Assembly (NCBI RefSeq): GCF_007830615.1
Contig: NZ_VLLI01000002.1
Coordinates: 434,001 to 498,000 of the forward strand
DNA: 64,000 bases
Direction of reading: 5' to 3'
Source of the DNA: Mucilaginibacter frigoritolerans
GTDB lineage: Bacteria; Bacteroidota; Bacteroidia; Sphingobacteriales; Sphingobacteriaceae
This document shows, piece by piece, positions 9,252 through 18,402 of this stretch. Below the pieces are notes generated by a model. The model searched no databases. It saw nothing but the letters and a program-made list of their open reading frames with translations, and was not told the DNA's origin. Every line of letters starts with the position of its first letter. Positions within the stretch are counted from its first letter, which is position 1. The translations under genes were made by a program, and so were the position numbers.

Positions 9252-9882
9252 GTTTTAATTTATTGCGTTGCGTTTTGTTTTTTATATATCCTTTTGTTTT
9301 TGATGCAAAGATTTGTTATTGTACTTTTTGCAGAAACTTTTTTGACCAGCAGACAGCTTTTAATGACCAGTGGCTTCACTTACATTATTTTTTGGGCAAT
9401 AATTATCCCTTTAGAAGAGCTATCTTCTTTTTTAATAGTTTAAATATGTTTTTTGGATTTTTACCCGGTTTAAGCCCAGGTTGTTATTGTACTTTGTATT
9501 AAATAGGTAGTGTGTTTTTATAATTATTTAATCTCTACAAAATCTTACCCAAAAGAAATCCCCTAAGAGGCTTGCCCTCTTTTTTGCGATCAAAAGATCA
9601 TTATAGTCTTAAACCTTGAAGTTTATATTATTGTCTATAAGATGCAGAAACAATGGTAAAGGTTACAAGAAATATGTTTTTTTCGGCCAGAAGGGGTCTT
9701 TTTCCGGTGAATGCCCTAAATACTTCGGTAATGTATTTATAGTCATGGGCTTCTAATTTGTAAATTAATGAATAAACAATTAAATGTTTTGAATTAGAGG
9801 ATTTTAAATCCAGATTAACTTCGTATTTATATTATATAGGCGATGTGTTTTATTAAAAGGGGGTGAAGGTTACATCCTAATT
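9252..9882. other. Intergenic stretch of 631 bp, no supported gene
   Basis: The first 80 bp should hold the promoter of the minus-strand beta-barrel gene; CAAAGAT at 9306-9312 reads ATCTTTG on the minus strand, close to the TAnnTTTG -7 consensus. The rest is AT-rich with one orphan terminator-like hairpin at 9565-9585. A 79-codon frame at 9263-9502 overlaps the promoter and looks spurious. Confidence 0.55.
9565..9585 (+). terminator. Orphan terminator-like hairpin
   Basis: AAGAGG (9565-9570) pairs with CCTCTT (9576-9581) around a 5-base loop and is followed by a T-tract. No plus-strand gene precedes it, so it may end a small RNA; I see no convincing promoter for one. Confidence 0.5.
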
Positions 9883-10101
9883 TTAATTTTTTAATACGGG
9901 GAACAGTTCTTTAGCTATTTCTTTAAAAAAGAGCGCAGCGAAAGGCGAAGTATTATAATGAGGATGGATGGCGGGGCTTTGGGTAAGCAAATTCTTTTTA
10001 AATTGATCATCACCTGATAATTTATGAATTCCGGTATTGTAAAAATGCAATATAAGCCCGCTGACTAACAGCAGGCTTATATATCTAACAATGGCTTTCA
10101 T
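9883..10101 (-). CDS. Small hypothetical membrane-anchored protein
   Basis: This 72-residue protein has one N-terminal hydrophobic segment (residues about 5-22, VRYISLLLVSGLILHF) and a short soluble tail. Its ATG overlaps the stop of the PspC-domain gene by one base (TAATG), which implies translational coupling and makes it a real gene. It is the last gene of the PadR-PspC operon. I do not recognise a family. Confidence 0.6.
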   Translation of the reverse strand: MKAIVRYISLLLVSGLILHFYNTGIHKLSGDDQFKKNLLTQSPAIHPHYNTSPFAALFFKEIAKELFPVLKN

Positions 10102-11768
10102 TATTGTGCATTTTGGGTGCTGTCGGCAGTTTGTTTAATTTTAATACTGTCTGCTTTTGCGGTAACAAGGGTATCAACTTTACATTGCAACCCGTTATCG
10201 GTCATTATAAATACAGCGGAGGTTGCTTTATCTTTTTTATTCGCTTGTTTACAATCGTATATATTTATATCTCCAACCATATTACTCAGGTTTTCATCGA
10301 TAACCAGTTTGGTATTTAAAGGTATTTTTAGGGTGATGTACAATTCTTCACCGTGCCAAAGCTCGTCATCGCTTGCATACAGCCTGTAATCAAACCTTAA
10401 AACAGAATCCTGCTGGGTAAAAATGTATTTTATGTTACGTGCATTAAATAAAGCATCTCCATAGGTTCTGCCCATTGCACTGTATGATTCAACAATAACG
10501 GGTTGGTTAACATCACTTTTTTCAATATTGATATGTACCTTTCTGTATTCATAATGATCAAAGTCATTATATTCATAAGGGTTATCTGTAATTTTTACAT
10601 TAGGTGATAAGGTTTTAATATCCAGCCGGGTACTGTCTTCGTGTGTAAAATATTTTAAATCGTTTAGCTTAAGATAGTAGGTGCCGCTTTTTTCAGGTTT
10701 TATGTTTACTGTTTCAGTAAACTGAGCCGACTCTCTGAAGTTTGACGCTATTTGTGTGCTGTAAAACACCAATACCCCCAGTGCACATAGCCATACCACC
10801 AGGATGGTTGATCCTGTTGAACGATTGATGGATCCGGTATTAAAAATCCCTTTTAATGTTAGCATAATAATACTTAACACCGGAATAAATGCCACCAGGA
10901 ATGCTGCTGAATAAATCAAACTGGCGTGATTATGTTTAAGTATATTAAAAGGAAGATCATGAAACGGAGCAAAGTGCCCAAATCCTATCAGGGCAACAAA
11001 AGCCACCACTATAAAAATGGTTAGGCCCAGGCAGGCTAATAAAATAAATACCCCAACCAGTTTTACCAGCACCTGGCCGGCTCCTCTTATAAATATCCCC
11101 AGATGATGGAAAAAGTCGCCTGCAAAATCACGGGCTTTATAAACAAAGGGCCTTGCCTCGTTACCAAAGTTAGAAAGGTTTTGCTTAACGCCGCTCAATT
11201 CGTCTTCAAAGTTCTTTTTAAAGCCCTGCAGGTTTTGCTTTTCGCCCTTCATGGCCATCCTGTCGGCCCGCGTAATAGCTTTGGGCACCACTATCCATAG
11301 TATAATGTACAGGATAAAGCCTGACCCGGCAAATGCGAATGATAAGGCGAATGCTAATCTTATCCAAACTGCATTTATATCAAAGTAATTGGCAATGCCC
11401 GAGCACACCCCTCCAACCAGGTGGTCATCCGGGTCGCGAAATAGCCTGCGGCTTTCGGTAGTATAGGGATGAGAGGCAGAATCGGCTTTGCTATTGTCTT
11501 CTGCAAACTCAAAATCGGCCACGGTACCCATTTGTTCAATTATGCTGTTTACATCCTGCTCAACAATAACCTGCTTGTTTTCGCGGGCCAGCGTTTCCGC
11601 AAACATTTCGGCAATACGGTTTTCAATGTCGGTGGTAATTTCCAAACTGTCGGCAGACGTCGAAAAGTGTCGCTTAACATCTGTCATGTAATTTTTTAAC
11701 ACTTCGTAGGCATCTTCTTCAATGTGGAATACGATGCCGTTTATATTTATGATGATAGTTTTGTTCAT
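10101..11768 (-). CDS. PspC-domain membrane protein
   Basis: This 555-residue protein begins with a cytoplasmic module (residues about 1-95, MNKTIIININGIVFHIEEDA) common in Bacteroidota PspC proteins. The PspC domain follows at about 108-170 (RRLFRDPDDHLVGGVCSGIA, then a membrane helix and ILWIVVPKA). More membrane segments lie at about 230-345, with a periplasmic beta-rich C-terminal region after them. PspC proteins sense or buffer membrane stress in other bacteria; that role here is inferred. It is encoded 22 bp after a PadR regulator and coupled to a 72-residue protein, a common regulator/effector arrangement. Confidence 0.85.
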   Translation of the reverse strand: MNKTIIININGIVFHIEEDAYEVLKNYMTDVKRHFSTSADSLEITTDIENRIAEMFAETLARENKQVIVEQDVNSIIEQMGTVADFEFAEDNSKADSASHPYTTESRRLFRDPDDHLVGGVCSGIANYFDINAVWIRLAFALSFAFAGSGFILYIILWIVVPKAITRADRMAMKGEKQNLQGFKKNFEDELSGVKQNLSNFGNEARPFVYKARDFAGDFFHHLGIFIRGAGQVLVKLVGVFILLACLGLTIFIVVAFVALIGFGHFAPFHDLPFNILKHNHASLIYSAAFLVAFIPVLSIIMLTLKGIFNTGSINRSTGSTILVVWLCALGVLVFYSTQIASNFRESAQFTETVNIKPEKSGTYYLKLNDLKYFTHEDSTRLDIKTLSPNVKITDNPYEYNDFDHYEYRKVHINIEKSDVNQPVIVESYSAMGRTYGDALFNARNIKYIFTQQDSVLRFDYRLYASDDELWHGEELYITLKIPLNTKLVIDENLSNMVGDINIYDCKQANKKDKATSAVFIMTDNGLQCKVDTLVTAKADSIKIKQTADSTQNAQ

Positions 11769-11790
11769 GATGATAATAATTTCAGGTTTT

Positions 11791-12123
11791 TTATTTTCTG
11801 TTCCCTATGGCAGTTTGCACTGCAAACAAGAGTTCTTCCCAGGTTTTATCTAATTGTTCAAGCACATTCCGGCCCTCGTCCGAGAGTACATAATACTTTC
11901 GCGGTGGTCCTGAAGTTGATTCAACCCAGTTGTAAGTAAGCAGTCCGTTATTTTTTAAACGGGTTAACAGCGGATACAAAGTACCCTCAACTACAAGCAG
12001 TTGGGCTTTCTTGAGCTCGGCAATTATGTCCGAAGCATAGGTCTCGCCCTTGGCTATTATGGAAAGAATGCAATACTCCAGTATTCCTTTCCGCATTTGG
12101 GTTTGTGTATTTTCAACAATCAT
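11791..12123 (-). CDS. PadR-family transcriptional regulator
   Basis: This 110-residue winged-helix protein has the PadR pattern: KGILEYCILSIIAKGETYAS, ELKKAQLLVVEGTLYPLLTR, NNGLLTYNW and PPRKYYVLSDEGRNVL. It lacks the long C-terminal helical extension, so it belongs to the short PadR-s2 type. First gene of the PspC operon and probably its autorepressor; a palindrome overlaps the predicted -33 element of its promoter (12128-12163). Confidence 0.92.
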   Translation of the reverse strand: MIVENTQTQMRKGILEYCILSIIAKGETYASDIIAELKKAQLLVVEGTLYPLLTRLKNNGLLTYNWVESTSGPPRKYYVLSDEGRNVLEQLDKTWEELLFAVQTAIGNRK

Positions 12124-12127
12124 ACTG

Positions 12128-12163
12128 CAAAGATATATGTTTTAAATTGTATTATGCAATACA
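12128..12163 (-). promoter_or_regulatory. Promoter of the padR-pspC operon with overlapping palindromic operator
   Basis: On the minus strand TATCTTTG (complement of 12128-12135) matches the Bacteroidota -7 box TAnnTTTG just before the padR start. About 21 bp upstream a TTG lies inside the perfect inverted repeat TGTATT-ATGC-AATACA (12148-12163). A palindrome over the -33 element fits PadR autorepression. Confidence 0.6.
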
Positions 12164-12238
12164 TAGTACTAAAATTATCACTTTTGCACTATACCATTGC
12201 CTTTTTTTAAAAAAAAGCAACTTTTTTTAAGTTTTTGC

Positions 12239-12269
12239 TTGACAATTTGATAACGTAACACTACTTTTA
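12239..12269 (+). promoter_or_regulatory. Probable promoter of the first susC operon
   Basis: TTG at 12239-12241 and TACTTTTA at 12262-12269 are separated by 20 bp, close to the Bacteroidota -33/-7 arrangement. The -7 box lies about 40 bp before the susC start codon. Confidence 0.5.
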
Positions 12270-12308
12270 TCATTAATTAACTATTAACTGATCTTATTAT
12301 TAACAAAC

Positions 12309-15300
12309 ATGAAAAAACTTCTACTAGTAAGTTTGTGTTTCCTGATGTTATGCATAACACAGGCATTTGCACAAAACCGTACAGTTACTGGTACGGTTAC
12401 GGCCAAAGATGATGGCCTACCCATGCCGGGAGTCTCAGTAAAGGTAAAGGGAACCAGCATTGGTACTCAAACCAACGCAGCAGGTAAGTATACCTTAAGC
12501 GTACCTAAAGGATCCACCACATTGGTGTTTACTTTTATCGGTTACGAACCCTTTGAAAAACCAATCACAGGCGGCGATGTTAAATTAAATTCACAAGGCA
12601 ATGTGCTTGGTGAGGTTAACATTACCATGAACACCTCCAGCAGGCAGCTTGGTGAGGTTGTGGTAACGGGAGCTTTGGGTGTTAAGCGCCAGGCAAAAGA
12701 GCTTGGTTATGCAGCAACACAAATTGAATCAAAATCACTTACCGAAGCACAGGCAACTAACTTTACCAACGGCTTATCGGGTAAAGCCCCGGGTTTAGTG
12801 ATAAATACTGTTGATAACGGTATTAATCCTCAAACACGTTTTACTTTACGTGGTAACCGCCACATTACCGGTAACAACTTTGCATTGGTTGTATTAAACG
12901 GCGTTCCGGTTTCTCCAAATGATGTAAACAACATTAACCCTGATGACATTGAAAGCGTAAACATTTTGAACGGTGCTGGTGCTGCCGCCCTTTATGGTTC
13001 TGAAGCTTCTAACGGTGCGTTGATTATTACTACCAAACGCGGTTCAGGATCTGGTGCCCCGGTTATCAATTACCAAAACACTTTCCAGTTAGAAAAAATT
13101 TCTTACTTCCCTGATCTGCAAACCCGTTTTGGTAGCTACGGTGGTGAAGGTGTTCCTTATGAAGATGCCAGAACTGGTTATATTACCACTCCGGTACCTT
13201 TTGAAAACCAATCTTATGGTCCGGCTTATAACGGTGCACTTACTCAGTTAGGTATTCCTGACGAGGCTGGTACAAAACAATATTACCCTTATTCAACTCC
13301 TAAAGTTGACCCTCGTTTAGCATTCTTTAACACTGGCCATACTGAACAAAATAGTGTTTCTTATGCTCAGGGTGATGCTAATAACAGCTTTAACTTATCT
13401 GCTAACCGTTTAGACAGAACTGGTGTAGTTCCTAACGATACTTATAACAGAAGTGTAGTACGTGTTTCTGCTACTAAAACTACTGGTATTGTTCATTTAG
13501 ATTTCACCGCTGCTTATACTAACAGCAATACAAGTACTTATGGTGGTGGCTACCAAAACGGTGGTGCACTATTATCTACTTTATTAAATACACCATCATG
13601 GGTGCCAATTACTAATTTCAAAAACATCAACGCTCCATTTGCTGATGTTAATACCTACTTCAACTCGTATGATATTAACCCATACTGGTATGTAGATGAA
13701 AACAGAATAAATACCCGTTCTGATGTATTTAACGGAAGCTTTGGTGCTACTGTATCGCCTACAAAATGGTTTGATGCAACTTACCGTTTAGCTGATAACT
13801 TTGGTACTGCACAAGTACAACAAACAAAAGCACCGGTTAACTTTGATGCTTATGCTTTAAGTGATCCAACAGGTGGTTATGGTACTATCGCATCTGAAAC
13901 TTTTGGTACCGGTGGTACAAGCGGTCACATTCCAGGTTATGTGTATAACACTACCCAGTTTGGTGACGGAAGTACCAATACAGGTGGTGGCCCTCAAGGT
14001 TATTCACGTATCCAACAGGATATGGTATTAAACTTTCATAAAACATTTTTTAATGATTTTAAAACTAACTTATTGTTAGGTAATACCATTTGGCAAGAAT
14101 ATTATAACAACCTGCAAAACAGCAGTACCCAATTATTGGTTGACAATTTTTACGGTATAGGCAGTATTTTAGGTACTCCGGGTGTTAGCCAGGATATTGA
14201 AGAAATCCGTCAGATAGCTTATTTCGGCGATCTTTCTATCGGTTACAAAGACTGGGCTTTCATTGAAGGCACTTTACGTAATGACCATGATTCAAGGCTT
14301 GCAGCAACCAACCGCTCATTCTTCTACCCTTCAGTAAAAGGTTCGGTAATTTTAACAGATGCAATTGATGCATTAAAAAACAATAAAATATTAAGCTATG
14401 CTAAAGTACGTGGTTCATATAGCCAGGTGGGTGACGTTAACTCGGTTCCTTATGGTTATGTAAACACTTACGCGCCAACTGGCGGTTTCCCTTACGGAAA
14501 TACAGGTGGTTTAAGTTTAAGCCAACAATTAAACAACCCAACATTAAAACCTGAGTTAACCAGGGAAACAGAAGTTGGTGTTGATTTAGGCTTCCTGAAC
14601 AACCGCATCAATGCAAGTGCTACTTATTATGATAGCCATACTAAAGATCAAACACTTCCAATCACTGTTTCTCCTGCAACCGGTTACCAACAAACACTGA
14701 TTAACATTGGTGAGGTACAAAATACAGGTGAAGAGTTTAAATTGGATATCCAGGTATTAACCAAAGCTCAAAATGGCGTAGGTTTAACTTTAGGAGGTAA
14801 CTTCTCTATCCAAAACTCAAAAGTTATTTCTCTATATGGTGGTCTGCAGTCAATCACAGTGGGTGGTTACAGCAATGCGGCTGTACAAGCTCGTGTTGGT
14901 AAACCATTCCCTGAATTATATGGTACCGACGTTAACCGCGACCCACAAGGACACGTAATTGTTGACGCTAACACTGGTATGCCTTCAGCAAACCCTAACC
15001 TGGTTGATTTGGGTCGTTTAACTCCTAAAAACTTATTAGGTTTAACTCAAACAGTTAGCTGGAAATTTATTACCCTTACTGCTGTGAGTGAGTTCCGTAG
15101 CGGCTATGTTGTTTATCAGCAAGGTTTATCAGCTGCAACTGCTGCAGGTACATCAGGCATTTCTGCACAAGCTGGCAGACAGGTGTTTGTGTTCCCTAAC
15201 TCAGTTATCAATACTGGTAGCTCTGCTAATCCGGTTTACACACCAAACACTAATACTACTGTTTTAGATGGTAACCTGGGCTTCTGGGATTCTGGTGCAT

Positions 15301-15584
15301 ACTATAACTCTGCAAGTACTTATGTAGTTAATGGTGCATTCTGGAAATTGAGAGAGGCTGACTTAAGCTTCGATCTTACTCAATGGGTTAGAAAATCAAA
15401 ATTCATCAAAAAAGCTTCATTTGCCATTACCGGAAGAAACCTGGTTATGTTAAGAGCTCCTGGTGCTAAATTTACCGATCCTGAGTTCCAATACAGCTCT
15501 GGCAACAATGGTATTGGTGTAAGTAATACTGGGCAATTGCCTCCAACACGTATTTTCGGGGCAAATTTAAACGTTACATTTTAA
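12309..15584 (+). CDS. SusC/RagA-family TonB-linked outer-membrane protein
   Basis: This 1091-residue receptor has a signal peptide ending AFAQN. A CarboxypepD_reg-like domain covers about 25-112 (GTVTAKDDGLPMPGVSVKVK), then a plug (about 115-240, LGEVVVTGALGVKRQAKELG, VVLNGVPVSPNDVNNINPDD, GAGAAALYGSEASNGALIIT) and a 22-strand-type barrel ending LNVTF. SusC proteins import oligosaccharides or peptides with a SusD lid. The gene uses many T-ending codons (GGT, GCT, ACT), which suggests high expression. It is followed after 8 bp by a SusD-like gene. No glycosidase lies nearby, so the substrate cannot be read from context. Confidence 0.95.
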   Translation: MKKLLLVSLCFLMLCITQAFAQNRTVTGTVTAKDDGLPMPGVSVKVKGTSIGTQTNAAGKYTLSVPKGSTTLVFTFIGYEPFEKPITGGDVKLNSQGNVLGEVNITMNTSSRQLGEVVVTGALGVKRQAKELGYAATQIESKSLTEAQATNFTNGLSGKAPGLVINTVDNGINPQTRFTLRGNRHITGNNFALVVLNGVPVSPNDVNNINPDDIESVNILNGAGAAALYGSEASNGALIITTKRGSGSGAPVINYQNTFQLEKISYFPDLQTRFGSYGGEGVPYEDARTGYITTPVPFENQSYGPAYNGALTQLGIPDEAGTKQYYPYSTPKVDPRLAFFNTGHTEQNSVSYAQGDANNSFNLSANRLDRTGVVPNDTYNRSVVRVSATKTTGIVHLDFTAAYTNSNTSTYGGGYQNGGALLSTLLNTPSWVPITNFKNINAPFADVNTYFNSYDINPYWYVDENRINTRSDVFNGSFGATVSPTKWFDATYRLADNFGTAQVQQTKAPVNFDAYALSDPTGGYGTIASETFGTGGTSGHIPGYVYNTTQFGDGSTNTGGGPQGYSRIQQDMVLNFHKTFFNDFKTNLLLGNTIWQEYYNNLQNSSTQLLVDNFYGIGSILGTPGVSQDIEEIRQIAYFGDLSIGYKDWAFIEGTLRNDHDSRLAATNRSFFYPSVKGSVILTDAIDALKNNKILSYAKVRGSYSQVGDVNSVPYGYVNTYAPTGGFPYGNTGGLSLSQQLNNPTLKPELTRETEVGVDLGFLNNRINASATYYDSHTKDQTLPITVSPATGYQQTLINIGEVQNTGEEFKLDIQVLTKAQNGVGLTLGGNFSIQNSKVISLYGGLQSITVGGYSNAAVQARVGKPFPELYGTDVNRDPQGHVIVDANTGMPSANPNLVDLGRLTPKNLLGLTQTVSWKFITLTAVSEFRSGYVVYQQGLSAATAAGTSGISAQAGRQVFVFPNSVINTGSSANPVYTPNTNTTVLDGNLGFWDSGAYYNSASTYVVNGAFWKLREADLSFDLTQWVRKSKFIKKASFAITGRNLVMLRAPGAKFTDPEFQYSSGNNGIGVSNTGQLPPTRIFGANLNVTF

Positions 15585-15592
15585 TATAAGAG

Positions 15593-17284
15593 ATGATGAA
15601 AAAGTATCTATCAATCATAATTATAGCACTTGCAGCTGCTAGTAGCGGATGTAAGAAAGATTATCTGAACCTGTCCAGCAACCCGAATAATCCGTCGGTG
15701 AGTTCGCCAGGTCTGCTTTTAACGGGCGCCCTTAAGGGTACTGCCGATATTGTTAATGGCCCTAATATGCAAACAACGCCAAACCCTCCAGCTGGCTTAA
15801 CATCAACTGTAGGAACCGGTTACGTTATGTACGCTGCCTGGGGTGGTTTTGTTAGCCAGAGTACAGGTTTCCAGCCGTTTGTTTCATTAGAAGAGTACCA
15901 GTTCACCACATCAACTTATGATGAGTGGACATCAAACTACCTTAATATATCAAATTATACAGCACTTTTAAACTCAACAACAGAGCCTAATTACCAGGCT
16001 ATTGCAAAAATCATGATCGCTTTTGATTATGAATCGTTAGTTGATAATTATAACAATGTGCCTTATACTTCTGCTATTAAGGGAACATCAAATCTAAACC
16101 CTACCTATCAAAATGGTATTGATATTTATGATGATTTGATGAAGCAACTGGATGCTGCTATTGTGCAAATTCAGGGTGCTGCTTCTTCTACCACTGCAGC
16201 TAATCCATTATCATTTGATGTGATGTTTGGCGGTAAAATGACCAACTGGATCAAATTTGCTAATACACTAAAATTAAAACTTGCTGTACGTGAATCAAGT
16301 AACTCAGCCATTGCAAGCAGATTTGCTGCATTAAAAACGGCTGCTGCTGCAACCGCCTCTTTGGGTTATTTAGATGCTTCTACTCCGGCGGTAGTTAATC
16401 CGGGCTATTTGAGTTCTGATGCTGATGGCGGACAACAAAGCCCGCTTTACCGTAACTATGGTTTTACTGCCAGCGGTGCAACTCAGACTAATAATAACGA
16501 ATACCAGGCAAACTCTTATACAGCCAATTTCTTAGGTCAAAATGGCGATCCTCGTTTAACCCGTATTTACTTAGGAACTAATGATCCTAATGCAACAGCT
16601 AATCCTACCTTATTGGCTGGATCAGCGGTTAACGTACAGTTACAAGCGGATAGCACCTTATTAGCCGTTGTATCAACTTCATTTGGTGATGCACAGCCGC
16701 CTACAACAGCGGCAGGAAAAACCTTAACCCCAAGTAAATTTGGCCCTGGCATTATTCCTTCAGCTACTATGAATGCCGTTATCATTTCATCAGAAGAAGC
16801 TTTGTTTTTACAGGCTGAAGCTAATCTGGATGGTATTTTACCTGGAGGTGCTGCTGCTGCTCAAACATTGTACGAAGCAGGTATAACAGCTTCATTTGTT
16901 GATTTGGGTGCGCAGACAGTTACGCCTAATACACCAGTTGGTGTTACACCTGGTGTTACTGTATCAACCCCTGCAGCATCCGCCGCAGCGCTTTATGCAA
17001 CAGGAGCTCCTTATGCATGGCCTGCAACTGCTGTTGACCAGGAAAAAGCAATTATTACCCAAAAATGGGTAGCTTTGAATCTTGCTGGTTCTTTTGAGGC
17101 TTATAACGAATTACGCAGAACAGGATACCCTGCTGTACCGACATCTATTTATCCAGGCGCAGATGCCCCTAATAATGTTACCCGTATTTTTTATCCGCAG
17201 ATTGAATACGCCACCAACGCTGCAAACGTAGCTGCGCAGGGTACCATTGATAAATTTAACTCTAAGATTTTCTGGGCTCAGTAA
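15593..17284 (+). CDS. SusD/RagB-family nutrient-binding lipoprotein (SusD-like_2 type)
   Basis: This 563-residue lipoprotein has a lipobox ASSGCKKDYLNLSSNPNNPS, typical of the SusD-like_2 subfamily. Helical TPR-like segments follow, including AIAKIMIAFDYESLVDNYNN and TLKLKLAVRESS, with the late segment IITQKWVALNLAGSFEAYNE carrying the conserved YNELRRTGYP. It caps the SusC barrel encoded 8 bp upstream and captures the substrate at the cell surface. This subfamily is often found with SusC pairs that lack CAZymes. Confidence 0.93.
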   Translation: MMKKYLSIIIIALAAASSGCKKDYLNLSSNPNNPSVSSPGLLLTGALKGTADIVNGPNMQTTPNPPAGLTSTVGTGYVMYAAWGGFVSQSTGFQPFVSLEEYQFTTSTYDEWTSNYLNISNYTALLNSTTEPNYQAIAKIMIAFDYESLVDNYNNVPYTSAIKGTSNLNPTYQNGIDIYDDLMKQLDAAIVQIQGAASSTTAANPLSFDVMFGGKMTNWIKFANTLKLKLAVRESSNSAIASRFAALKTAAAATASLGYLDASTPAVVNPGYLSSDADGGQQSPLYRNYGFTASGATQTNNNEYQANSYTANFLGQNGDPRLTRIYLGTNDPNATANPTLLAGSAVNVQLQADSTLLAVVSTSFGDAQPPTTAAGKTLTPSKFGPGIIPSATMNAVIISSEEALFLQAEANLDGILPGGAAAAQTLYEAGITASFVDLGAQTVTPNTPVGVTPGVTVSTPAASAAALYATGAPYAWPATAVDQEKAIITQKWVALNLAGSFEAYNELRRTGYPAVPTSIYPGADAPNNVTRIFYPQIEYATNAANVAAQGTIDKFNSKIFWAQ

Positions 17285-17307
17285 TAATTATTTAAATAAT
17301 TAAAGAA

Positions 17308-18189
17308 ATGAAAAAATTAATCTTAATAACATCCCTGATTGCGATTACGCTTTCGTCTTGTTTGAAAGACAGCCCTACAACTGTCAACTTTACAAACGCA
17401 GGGAACATAGTAAACTTTCCGCTTAGCGGAACCCCCAATTTTGGGTCTGATGCTTTAACCGGTTCGATTGATACCATACAATTCGCTGTTGACTATGCCA
17501 CAGCAACCCCTAATAAAGCGTTATCTGTTACTTTGGCCGTAGACCAGACCTTAACAACCGCTTATAATACTGCTACGAGTGCAACTACAGGTGTTACTTA
17601 TGAACCAATGCCTACAAGCGTTTATTCGTTGTCTACAACAACTGTAAATATTGCTGCAGGTGCACAATATGCTTTCGTAACGTTAATTGTACAACAAAAC
17701 CAGCTTGACCCAACAAAGAGCTATATGTTGCCGATAAAAATTGCAAGTGCTAATGGCGTTCCTATTAGTGCTAACCAAAGCGTACATTATTTTCACATAA
17801 TTGGCAATGCTATTGCTGGTCCTTACACTTATAATTATACTCGTTACAATAATGGTGTAGGCCCTTCAGTTGGTGGAGTATTGCCTCCAGTAAATGAGGG
17901 AACAGTAACTCTTGTTCCTGATAATGCTAACCAGGTAGAAGTGGCAAGTGCTTATGTTGGAATTAGATATGTAATAACATTCGACCAAAGCGGTACTACT
18001 TTATCTAACTTTGCAGTATCACAAAATGCTAGTGATGTTTCATCTGCACTAACCAATAGTGGCGTGTCGATTGTTCAACCACCTAAAATTATTACAGCAG
18101 ATCCGGTAAACGGGGTATACGAATTCTACTACATTGCTAAAAACTCTGCGGGTAGTTTGAGGTATATAGATGATAAATATTCTAAATAA
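17308..18189 (+). CDS. DUF1735-domain surface lipoprotein
   Basis: This 293-residue lipoprotein has a signal with lipobox LSSCLKD. The DUF1735 pattern covers about residues 45-150: a beta-sandwich with VDYATATPNKALSVTLAVD, YSLSTTTVNIAAGAQYAFVT and LDPTKSYMLPIKIASANGVP. DUF1735 proteins accompany SusCD systems and are believed to bind ligand at the cell surface. Third gene of the operon, 23 bp after susD, and ended by a strong hairpin at 18211-18243. Confidence 0.88.
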   Translation: MKKLILITSLIAITLSSCLKDSPTTVNFTNAGNIVNFPLSGTPNFGSDALTGSIDTIQFAVDYATATPNKALSVTLAVDQTLTTAYNTATSATTGVTYEPMPTSVYSLSTTTVNIAAGAQYAFVTLIVQQNQLDPTKSYMLPIKIASANGVPISANQSVHYFHIIGNAIAGPYTYNYTRYNNGVGPSVGGVLPPVNEGTVTLVPDNANQVEVASAYVGIRYVITFDQSGTTLSNFAVSQNASDVSSALTNSGVSIVQPPKIITADPVNGVYEFYYIAKNSAGSLRYIDDKYSK

Positions 18190-18210
18190 TAATATTTAAA
18201 TTATTTTTAA

Positions 18211-18243
18211 AAGCGGCTCCGGTTTACCGGAGCCGCTTTTTTT
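18211..18243 (+). terminator. Rho-independent terminator of the first susCD operon
   Basis: AAGCGGCTCCGG (18211-18222) pairs perfectly with CCGGAGCCGCTT (18227-18238) around a TTTA loop and is followed by a T-tract. Confidence 0.93.
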
Positions 18244-18402
18244 ATAACTGCTAAATAGAAGTTTTGAATGTCCAGTTCAATTATTTAACCTAATATTATA
18301 GTTGGTATAGAGAATAACCCAGTTGGTGTAATTTATTTGCGCCTGTCGTTTAATGATAATATCTTTCACAAAAGATAAAATAATTAACAAATAACCTTAC
18401 AC

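Noticed and set aside
9263-9502. 79-codon open frame on the plus strand
   Set aside because: It overlaps the promoter region of the divergent barrel gene, is Phe/Leu-rich in the manner of translated AT-rich DNA, and lacks a recognisable signal or domain.
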